Assembly: GCA_963757265.1 (NCBI GenBank)
Contig: CAVWRA010000006.1
Span: 1,178,001-1,242,000 of the forward strand
DNA length: 64,000 bases
From: CAIVVT01 sp963757265
GTDB lineage: Bacteria > Acidobacteriota > Terriglobia > Bryobacterales > Bryobacteraceae
Reading direction: 5' to 3'
Below are positions 7,846 through 14,829 of this stretch, in pieces; the first letter of the stretch is position 1; each line of letters starts with the position of its first letter. The notes beneath the pieces were generated by a model that saw only the letters and a list, made by a program, of their open reading frames with translations, had not been told where the DNA came from and did not search any database. Position numbers and translations under genes: made by a program.

Positions 7846-9087
7846 TCAATCAAACTGGTACAAAAGCCCGGTGTGGCCATATTGCAGCGGCGATTTTGGC
7901 AACTCGTCCAGGAAGACTGCGGAAACGGGCCGCGGCCCCCTCTCCGTGCGCGAGCACTCGCTGGCCTCGGGAAACAGGTCGTGGCAGGCGACATTGGCCA
8001 GCCTGACGCCGAGCCTCTTGAGCGATGTGGCGTCGGCGTGCGCCAAGTCGATGAGCGATTCGTCCACCGTGGCGACCATGCCTGAGTGAGCGATCGTCTG
8101 CTCCGCTTTCCGCTGCGACTCCTGGATCAGGTTCCAGTTGCCGCCGATGTCTTCGTCCGTCACCAGCCGGCCGATCTGCACGAAGTAGAAGGGCAGCTCC
8201 GGCGCCGCCAGATCCTCTCGCAGCGCCGCCACGAAGTTCGCGAACTTGGCCGCGAATGCGGGGCTGCGCTCTGCGTACGCATCCGATTGTCCCTGCGACC
8301 AAAGCACACCCTTCACCCTGCCGCCCACGGCGCGCGCCCGGCGCAGTAGTGCGCCGTACAGCGCGTCCGATCCTCTGTCCTTCAGCGCCGGACTCCACTG
8401 GTCCATGTTCGTCCCGCCCAACGCGCACGGCACCAGCCCGATCGGCACGCCCGTCCGCCGCACCATCTCGACCGCGAACGGGAGCCCCAGCCCTGTCCCC
8501 CGGTCCCGCGTGGCAACGTACTCGCGCAGCTTTTCGCCGCTGAAAGGCTCCGGCTGCTTCAATTCGTTCTCGAACCAGTACGCCCGGTCTTTGGCGTCCA
8601 CGCGCGTGTGCAGCGGCTCATGCGCGACCAACCAGTGGTCGCGCATGTCAAAGCTGTGAACGGCAGGCAGGGGCGGAATCGCCTCGGTCAGGTAGCCCCG
8701 GCCTTCCATGTCCGATTGCCCGGCCAGTAGCCAGATGTCTCCTACGAGAATCCCGCTCAGCCGGTCCGAGGCGGCAGTTCCCGCAATCCGCACCTCGATC
8801 CGGTATGGACCGCCGGCCGAAACGTGGGAGAGTTTGCCGCTCCATATCCCGCTTTGAACTGTCGCGATGCGGTGCCAGTCCAAGTCAGGTTGCGGGATTC
8901 CCCGGCTTAGCAAGCGCGCTTCCACCCCTTGCGATTCGGCCCCCGATGCTACGCCTGCCAACACCACATCGGCCCGCCCGTCCGGTCCGCGTTGCACCAC
9001 CTGGTCGTCAACCACGCCCCCTTCGATTTTCAACGACTGCGCCCACATGGCACTCATGCACAAGGCGACCGCTGCGACCCGTAACAT
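7846..9087 (-). CDS. Secreted SGNH/sialate O-acetylesterase-like esterase
   Basis: A 413-aa protein with a short N-terminal signal peptide (MLRVAAVALCMSAMWAQS). The SASA-type carbohydrate esterase core carries GDIWLLAGQSDMEG with the catalytic Ser at about residue 125 (usual motif GQSNMEG), then GGTNMDQWSP, WSQGQSDA (usual QGESDA) and a late DLAHADATSLKRLG block supplying the Asp/His. Family members remove acetyl groups from sialic acid or plant polysaccharides in the periplasm or outside the cell. The ATG at 9087 is chosen because the signal peptide begins there; the longer frame to 9150 adds an unrelated polar leader. The gene stands alone, flanked by repeat debris. Confidence 0.8.
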   Translation of the reverse strand: MLRVAAVALCMSAMWAQSLKIEGGVVDDQVVQRGPDGRADVVLAGVASGAESQGVEARLLSRGIPQPDLDWHRIATVQSGIWSGKLSHVSAGGPYRIEVRIAGTAASDRLSGILVGDIWLLAGQSDMEGRGYLTEAIPPLPAVHSFDMRDHWLVAHEPLHTRVDAKDRAYWFENELKQPEPFSGEKLREYVATRDRGTGLGLPFAVEMVRRTGVPIGLVPCALGGTNMDQWSPALKDRGSDALYGALLRRARAVGGRVKGVLWSQGQSDAYAERSPAFAAKFANFVAALREDLAAPELPFYFVQIGRLVTDEDIGGNWNLIQESQRKAEQTIAHSGMVATVDESLIDLAHADATSLKRLGVRLANVACHDLFPEASECSRTERGPRPVSAVFLDELPKSPLQYGHTGLLYQFD

Positions 9088-9203
9088 GGCGTCATTATAT
9101 GTTAGATTCCTGTTCAGCTCGCTGTTGCGTGGATCAGTGCAAGTGACCATCGGTAGGGCGAAAGAGCGAGCAGGACCACAGGCTTGATGGCGGGATAGCT
9201 ATT

Positions 9204-9323
9204 GAGTCTGTCGGAGATAGATTTTGATGAACCTAGAATCAACGACTTACAGACATTCCGCAAAGAAAAAATCCTCGTATGTTATTGGTTCTACGTAGGG
9301 GAATTTCTATCTCCGACAGACTC
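9204..9323. mobile_element. MITE with 18-bp TIRs and TATT target duplication
   Basis: GAGTCTGTCGGAGATAGA at 9204-9221 is perfectly inverted at 9306-9323. The unit is flanked on both sides by TATT (9200-9203 and 9324-9327), a 4-bp target-site duplication. The 84-bp interior is AT-rich and non-coding. These are hallmarks of a non-autonomous DDE transposon derivative. The parent insertion sequence is not in the window, so the family is not assigned. Confidence 0.75.
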
Positions 9324-9468
9324 TATTGGTATCACCAGATATCGTTCCTGGCGAGGGGCAACCCTTCGTCAGGTGACCGGATCGAACCTATCGCTGTCGA
9401 TGTGCGTTTTGTCGCCACCTTTCCAGTGAGTCGTCCCGGACGGAGGTTTCCACCGCGCGTCCGGTTAC

Positions 9469-9500
9469 TTTCGGTAAACGCCGTTTACCGGCCACTGGCG
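9469..9500 (+). repeat. Palindromic recombination-like motif, copy 2
   Basis: The best-preserved copy: GGTAAACG-C-CGTTTACC is a perfect 8-bp inverted repeat around one centre base, followed by GGCCACTGGC. It is related to the copies at 7191 and 12417. Confidence 0.55.
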
Positions 9501-9913
9501 GCTGACGTTAGCAATGAGTCAAGTCCCGCCCAATTCCACGGAAGCTGGCTGGCGTTGTCGCAACCGCGCTATGGACAACCGCGTTTTGAGGCGCCATGGG
9601 ACTGAAGCCCTCACGTAGGTGATAACCCGGGGCGCACGAGGATGGAACTTACCTCAAACTCGTTCTCGACGTCATCATGATACCAGCCGAGTCTCAGCTC
9701 CGGCGCCAGACCCGGCAACGACCCGAGGAGACCCGCCCTGGCGGGCTTGCCGAAAACTCACTTGGAACAGGAGTTATGTTGTACGGAAGCACGCCTGGTC
9801 TCCCGTGCTCCAGTGAATAGCGGCGCGGCTCAGAGTCTGCCGCTCCTTACCCTTTTGGCGGGCACTCTCGTCTGCCCGGTGCCGGTTTGCCGTCGGTACG
9901 CCGCGGCCAGATG

Positions 9914-11383
9914 CTATCGGAAATGTCGAGCGTCCCCGTTGGGCTTCGAACGCAAACCATATAGCCGGATCAGCGCGACGAAGAGCACTGCGACGGCAAA
10001 CCACGCGAACCAATCGCCCAGCAGGAGATACAAAGTGCGGTCGTGCCTCGTGGGAACTTCTGCGAGCAAGGTAGCGAATGGTGCGGAGTCGCTTCGCGCT
10101 TCAGCCAGAACGCGGCCACGATCGTCACTAACAGTAAGATAGCCATTCCTCGCTGCGCGTACTATGCTGAACCCGTCTTCCACGCCACGCATCACCGCGA
10201 TGTGGCCGTGCCACCAACGGTCCAGGTTGAAGTCCCAGGCAGGCACCAGCATCAGTCCCACACCGGCCTGACCGTACTGACGGGGCAGTTGAGTAAAATC
10301 CATGTCCTTGCAAATTGATACACCCCACGTTTCAGAGATCTTCGGCAACAGCGTGAGAGTGGTACCCGGTTTCAGGCTGCCTTCAAAAGGCGGCAGCATG
10401 TGATGTTTGTCGTAGGTCAGCGCCGGCGATCCCGGCGCATAGATGCGCGCCCGATTGTACTTGGCCGAAGCAGACACGTGAATCTCACCGACAACGATCG
10501 TGGCCCTGGCCTTGTCGGCGAGGGATTGAAAGATGGAGTCGGCCACGTTATCTCCGGAATCCAGGACAACGCCGAGTTTCTCCGGAAGCACGACAATTCG
10601 AGCCCCACGTGCGGTAAGCTGCCCGGCTTCCGCTGCGTACTTCCGAAACAATCGCTCAGTATCCGCCCCTTCCGCTGTGACGTTGGCGTTGGCCGGCTCA
10701 TCAGATGCGATCAGTCCCACCGCTACGAACTCGCGCGGTCGAGCCTGCATGAGGCGGAACGCACCTAAGGCCAGTATCAGAGCGACAACGCCCAGAGTTA
10801 CAGCCAGAATTCGAAGGGCCTGCTTTGGCGAGGTCTTGTGCAGATAAATGCCGATCGCAAGCGCGGCCGAAAACAGGAACAACACAAATGTCATGCCCCA
10901 GGGACCTGTGACAGAAGCCAGCTGCAAAAACGGTAGGAAACTCAGCTGCGAGTAGGCGAGAGAACCCGCCGTCCCGTGCGGCGTCAGGAAGTTCCGCAAG
11001 CATTCCCAGGAGACCCACATTGCAGGGAATGCGAGTAGCGCGGTCCAATGGGCGCCGCGCCGTGTCAGCGCGCGGAAAAGCAACACCGCCAACGCGAAGA
11101 CGAATGCCGATATGGAGAACACCGCCACCCATACGGCAACTGGCGTCTGCATGGCGCGGAAATAGCTCCACATGTTGAAGCATCCAGCCAGAAAGGAGAA
11201 AGCCGCGGCGAGTAGAGCGAAGCGCCAGGAACTGCGAAGGGCCAGAAGCAGGACAGGGAGTGGAGCGAACCAAACGAGAGGCCACAAGGGATTGAGGCTG
11301 TTGCCAAACCCGAATAGCACCGAAGTACACGCCATGGCAAGCAACGCCACCACGAGTTGTTTGTAGTTAAGCGCGAATGCCAT
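9914..11383 (-). CDS. Apolipoprotein N-acyltransferase-like membrane protein
   Basis: A polytopic N-terminal part (about six membrane segments, residues 8-210) is followed by a nitrilase-type periplasmic domain. The catalytic triad of the Lnt/nitrilase fold is in place: Glu268 in VVLPEKLG, Lys326 in TYDKHHMLPPFE and Cys358 in SICKDMDF, numbered from the ATG at 11383. A final membrane helix follows. Lnt adds the third acyl chain to lipoproteins; this may instead be a paralogue with another substrate, since it is paired with a TetR regulator inside a transferred-looking region. The start overlaps the end of tetR (stop at 11367), so translation is probably coupled. ATGs at 11398 and 11389 are alternatives. 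Confidence 0.8.
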   Translation of the reverse strand: MAFALNYKQLVVALLAMACTSVLFGFGNSLNPLWPLVWFAPLPVLLLALRSSWRFALLAAAFSFLAGCFNMWSYFRAMQTPVAVWVAVFSISAFVFALAVLLFRALTRRGAHWTALLAFPAMWVSWECLRNFLTPHGTAGSLAYSQLSFLPFLQLASVTGPWGMTFVLFLFSAALAIGIYLHKTSPKQALRILAVTLGVVALILALGAFRLMQARPREFVAVGLIASDEPANANVTAEGADTERLFRKYAAEAGQLTARGARIVVLPEKLGVVLDSGDNVADSIFQSLADKARATIVVGEIHVSASAKYNRARIYAPGSPALTYDKHHMLPPFEGSLKPGTTLTLLPKISETWGVSICKDMDFTQLPRQYGQAGVGLMLVPAWDFNLDRWWHGHIAVMRGVEDGFSIVRAARNGYLTVSDDRGRVLAEARSDSAPFATLLAEVPTRHDRTLYLLLGDWFAWFAVAVLFVALIRLYGLRSKPNGDARHFR

Positions 11384-11948
11384 TGACATACCTCGCAAGA
11401 GATCTGTGACAGAAAGTCCGAAAGCTAGCCGACGACATGCTCATGCGTCCACCGAGGTAGAGCATGATGAGGCCTTGGAGCAGGGCTCCAATCTCAAAGG
11501 CAATCTCCCAGGCATCATCTTTTCGGAACAGGCCGCTCTCCATGCCTTCCCGTATCAACATCATGACGATGTTGGCGGTCGGGGAGCGCTGAGCCCTGAA
11601 ATCACGCGGGTATTGACGAGCCCCTCCGCGCGATTGAAGGAACATCAGCTCGAAGAGCCGTGGATTTTGGAGGGCATGTTCCCAAAAGATGTCAAACACC
11701 CTGGTGAGCCGTTCCGTAAGTGCGCCCGAAAGTCGTGCCTTGGCCAGCCGAGCAGCGAGTTCCTCAAAACCCGAGTCCGCCAGAGCGTTCAACAGACCGG
11801 CGCGGTCGGAGTAATGACGGTAGAGCGCCATGGGCGTGATACCGACAGAGTGAGCGACGCGCCGCATGGTTACCGCCTCGCAACCCTGTTTTTCGAGCAG
11901 GCGACGAGCCGAGGCGGCGATTCTTGCCGTCGTCAGATTAACCGTCAT
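11367..11948 (-). CDS. TetR/AcrR family transcriptional regulator
   Basis: A 193-aa regulator. The N-terminal helix-turn-helix reads AVTMRRVAHSVGITPMALY at about residues 24-43, preceded by the usual first helix. The C-terminal ligand-binding helices include a FDIFWEHALQNPRLFELM segment of the kind seen in TetR members with a WHG-like C-terminal domain. The open frame continues upstream to 12416, but homology begins at the ATG at 11948, placed directly against a palindrome that is the probable operator. The gene overlaps the Lnt-like gene downstream, so it probably represses both itself and that gene. Confidence 0.85.
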   Translation of the reverse strand: MTVNLTTARIAASARRLLEKQGCEAVTMRRVAHSVGITPMALYRHYSDRAGLLNALADSGFEELAARLAKARLSGALTERLTRVFDIFWEHALQNPRLFELMFLQSRGGARQYPRDFRAQRSPTANIVMMLIREGMESGLFRKDDAWEIAFEIGALLQGLIMLYLGGRMSMSSASFRTFCHRSLARYVNGIRA

Positions 11949-11963
11949 GTATACAGTGTATAC
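11949..11963. promoter_or_regulatory. Probable TetR operator palindrome
   Basis: GTATACA-G-TGTATAC is a 15-bp palindrome with perfect 7-bp arms, abutting the tetR start codon. TetR-family proteins bind such sites as dimers. Its position would let the regulator block its own transcription and that of the overlapping Lnt-like gene. Confidence 0.55.
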
Positions 11964-12433
11964 TACTCTGGTCCAAAGAGAAACCGCATTCGAGGCTTGG
12001 GAGCGGGTGAGCCGCGCGCCCCTGTTCATCGACGACTCGCTCACGGATGTCCTGCGGGAACTTTGCCAGAGTTTGTGGAAACTCGCTCGACACGGCACGG
12101 TCGCTTTCGTTGTGGTTGATTTCCTTTTCGAGGACAGACCAAGCGGCTTGTTGGCACGTTCGACATGCGCAGGAGAAGTTCTGGCCGGGGTTGCGTGAGT
12201 TTGATGTTGCCGGTCTGGTGTTGGGCAGACCGCCTCCAGTCGTTGCGCGGAACGTTGAGGAGGTGCGCCCATTCCGTCCAAGTGAGAAGACACACTTCGA
12301 GAGCAACGGTAGCGCGCACGAGCAGTGGGATGTACTTTTGAGCACTCGGACGGGACCGTGCGCGAAAAGTGGGCTTTACGGACAAGTGTGCTCCGAAACC
12401 GGACCACTGGCGTCAAGTTTTCGGTAACGCCGT
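11964..12433. other. Gene-free stretch upstream of tetR
   Basis: Several overlapping frames are open here but none shows family motifs or a ribosome-binding site. The minus frame is simply the upstream extension of tetR. The right edge is the third palindromic motif. I see no other structure. Confidence 0.4.
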
Positions 12434-12450
12434 TTACAACGAACTATAGG
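12417..12450 (+). repeat. Palindromic recombination-like motif, copy 3
   Basis: Reads TTTTCGGTAACGCCGTTTAC followed by AACGAACT, with the ACCACTGG block on the opposite side compared with copies 1 and 2. It supplies the stop codon (12434-12436, minus strand) of the truncated acyltransferase gene, so the recombination boundary lies here. Confidence 0.55.
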
Positions 12451-13348
12451 ATGGAACACGCCAACGCTTCGAAATCGAGGAGCGACAGGTGCGCAAGGAC
12501 GGGGACAATGTATGGGTGCGGGCGATCGACTCATCAAGGAAGATCAGTGATGTGATGAGCCCTGCCATGACGATGGAAACCAGAGCGTCCGTTCTGAATG
12601 GCCAGACATAATCCGGCAGCTTCCACAGCCACTTGAGCAGGCCCGTCCGGGCGACGACGTTCATCGCATTCAGGGCGAACAGAGATGCCGCCAGGATCCA
12701 GACGTTCTTCCTAAGAGGGAGATAGATGATGCACGCCGACAGGTATGCCCACCCGATGAGGCCGAGGATCTCCCAGTAAGAGAAATCCAACCACGCGCCC
12801 GCGCCCTGTGCGGTCTTTTTCCTGAACGTTGCGAACGCGCAGATCAGCAGCAAGGCGCCAGCGCCTTTCAGGAACCGATAGAGCGAATCGTGCCCGTCCG
12901 ACCGCGGATAGACGTTCCACAGCAGAATCACTCCCGTGAAGGCCAGCGCACTCCACAGCGTGGCGCCGATGCCCGTGAGGCGCGGGTCGAGCAGGTGCAG
13001 ATTGGCCAGCAACAGGCCCAGCACCACCAGGCTGAGTGAACGCACAATCGCGTGCCACCACAACCGGCTGGCCGAATCGCCCTTCGCGATGCGCCGGCTC
13101 ACAGCCAGCGGGATGGACGCTCCCATGATGAACAGGAACGCCGGAAACACCATGTCCACGTAGGTCATATAGTCGAGGTTGGCGGGCGCGTGGCGGCTCC
13201 ACCAGGGCACCACCTTGACCTCACTCACCTCGTTGACGAAAACCATGACCAGCATGGTCAATCCCCTGAAAATGTCGATCGACGTCACTCGCCTGGGCGC
13301 AGCGGCGCCTGGAGGGATCCCCGCCGCAGCGGTGTGCGGATCCGGCAT
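12434..13348 (-). pseudogene. DUF5009/heparan-alpha-glucosaminide N-acetyltransferase-like membrane acyltransferase, 3'-truncated
   Basis: The N-terminal 260 residues match the COG4299-type acyltransferase family: SIDIFRGLTMLVMVFVNE, a DMVFPAFLFIMGASIPLA segment with the conserved membrane motif, and about eight predicted membrane helices. Family members are usually about 370-420 aa. After SLIFLDES (near 12530) the last ~35 residues are polar and unrelated, and the stop codon belongs to the palindromic motif. The 3' third has therefore been lost at the right boundary of the scar region. Whether the truncated product works is unknown. Relatives acetylate sugars or cell-surface glycans. Confidence 0.7.
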
Positions 13349-13600
13349 GCATGTCCTCCTGGCGCGGCCGGAGCTTCATTTTGACTCCCGGCTTCTGGAT
13401 CAGTCTACACGCCGCCGCCAGCCTTTGCTGCACGGAGTGGCTTGATCCTTGCGGCAGCGATTTACCGATGGCGCCCGGCCGATCGCGGGAGCGAAGCCGA
13501 GATGGGAATCCGCGCTGGAGGCGAGTTGCACGCCCAACAGCCGGCGGGATTGCCCCCGGCTGTCGTGTGGACACATTTTCACATCGGAAGGCCCGTTTGT
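13349..13600. other. Intergenic region before the esterase operon
   Basis: No gene supported. It separates the divergent acyltransferase remnant from the esterase operon. Only the promoter immediately downstream stands out. Confidence 0.4.
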
Positions 13601-13629
13601 TTGACACTGTCACTGCCGGGACGGAGAAT
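13601..13629 (+). promoter_or_regulatory. Sigma-70-type promoter of the esterase-rhamnosidase operon
   Basis: A consensus -35 TTGACA at 13601-13606 is followed after 17 bp by GAGAAT at 13624-13629 (four of six -10 matches). The start codon is 20 bp further on, with a GGAG ribosome-binding site at 13639-13642. Confidence 0.55.
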
Positions 13630-13649
13630 CTTAGCTGCGGAGAACAACG

Positions 13650-14807
13650 ATGCGCCGAACCATTTTCCTTTCGCTCCTGATTTGCGGAATCGCCTGGGCA
13701 CAGGCGGACGATTCGCAGCCCGCGATCTCCAACGTGCGGGGCGCGCAATACCCGCGCGTGCACGCGGACCTGCGGGTTTCGTTGCGCCTCAAAGCGCCCG
13801 ACGCTAAAAAAGTGCAGCTGCAGCCGGGCGGCGATGACAACGGTCTCGGCCATGGCCCGATGGACATGATTCGCGCCGACGACGGGACGTGGAGCATCAC
13901 CACGCCGCCGGCCGTACCGGGGTTCCACTACTACTGGTTCCTGGTGGATGGCGTGGCCATGAGCGACCCGGCCAGCGAGAGTTATTTCGGCTGGGGCAAG
14001 GAGTGCAGCGGCATTGAGGTTCCCGAAAACGGCGTGGATTTCTATGGGGCAAAAGACGTGCCGCACGGCGAGGTGCGCATCCACTGGTATTTCTCCAAGA
14101 CCACCCAGGCATGGCGGCGCGCGTACATTTACACGCCGGCCGAGTACGACCGCAACATGCGGGCGCGCTACCCGGTCCTGTACCTGCAACACGGGGCGGG
14201 AGAGGACGAGCGCGGGTGGACCAACCAGGGCCGCGCGAATTTCATCCTGGACAACCTGATCGCCGGGGGCAAAGCCAAGCCGATGATCGTGGTCATGGAA
14301 CAGGGTTATGCCACGCCGCCGGGCGAGGCGCAGATGACAACGCCGCAGGGCCGCGGGACGGGGCAGCCCGGTCTGTTCGAGCAGGTGGTAGTCGGCGACC
14401 TGATCCCGATGATCGACGCCACGTACCGGACACGTCCGGACAGAGACCATCGCGCCATGGCGGGGTTGTCGATGGGCGGCGGGCAGACGCTGCAGATCAC
14501 GCTCACGCACCTGGACAGGTTTTCCTGGATCGGCTCATTCAGCGCTCCGCTGCGCGGCGGGCAGGATCTGAAGACAGCGTACTCGGGAGCGTTCGCCGAC
14601 CCGGCGGCGTTCAACAAGCAGGTCCACCTGCTGTGGTTCGGCGCGGGCACAGGCGAGGAGCGCATGCTGAAGGGGGCGCTGGCGATGCACGATGCGCTGG
14701 AGAAGGCCGGCATCAAGAACGTGTTTTACCAGTCGCCGGGGACGGCCCACGAGTGGCAGACGTGGCGGCGGGATCTCAACGAGTTCGCGCCGTTGCTGTT
14801 CAAATAA
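13650..14807 (+). CDS. Secreted esterase of the CE1/enterochelin-esterase-like type
   Basis: A 385-aa protein with a signal peptide (cleavage near IAWAQA). An N-terminal immunoglobulin/CBM48-like domain (about residues 25-130) precedes an alpha/beta-hydrolase esterase domain. The catalytic Ser274 sits in GLSMGGGQ and His367 in TAHEWQTWRRDL; the LYLQHGAGEDE oxyanion segment is present. This layout matches feruloyl/acetyl-xylan esterases of the XynZ type, which free ester-linked decorations from plant polysaccharide. The rhamnosidase gene follows after 22 bp, so the operon probably removes side groups from pectin or arabinoxylan-like material. Confidence 0.85.
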   Translation: MRRTIFLSLLICGIAWAQADDSQPAISNVRGAQYPRVHADLRVSLRLKAPDAKKVQLQPGGDDNGLGHGPMDMIRADDGTWSITTPPAVPGFHYYWFLVDGVAMSDPASESYFGWGKECSGIEVPENGVDFYGAKDVPHGEVRIHWYFSKTTQAWRRAYIYTPAEYDRNMRARYPVLYLQHGAGEDERGWTNQGRANFILDNLIAGGKAKPMIVVMEQGYATPPGEAQMTTPQGRGTGQPGLFEQVVVGDLIPMIDATYRTRPDRDHRAMAGLSMGGGQTLQITLTHLDRFSWIGSFSAPLRGGQDLKTAYSGAFADPAAFNKQVHLLWFGAGTGEERMLKGALAMHDALEKAGIKNVFYQSPGTAHEWQTWRRDLNEFAPLLFK

Positions 14808-14829
14808 CCAGCGGGAAAGAGGGAGAGAA

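Larger units (their letters stand above)
9088..9913. other. Intergenic scar with MITE and palindromic motif
   Basis: No supported gene. It contains the MITE at 9204-9323 (AT-rich compared with its surroundings) and the second palindromic motif at 9469-9500. The rest, 9500-9913, holds only small unconvincing open frames and a short hairpin near 9731-9746. Confidence 0.5.

Noticed and set aside
7505..7849. Minus-strand frames over the inverted-repeat element at 7.7 kb
   Set aside because: They are generated by the repeat itself; no start signal or motif.
12041..12385. Small minus-strand frame upstream of tetR
   Set aside because: No ribosome-binding site, no recognisable domain, overlaps another equally poor frame.
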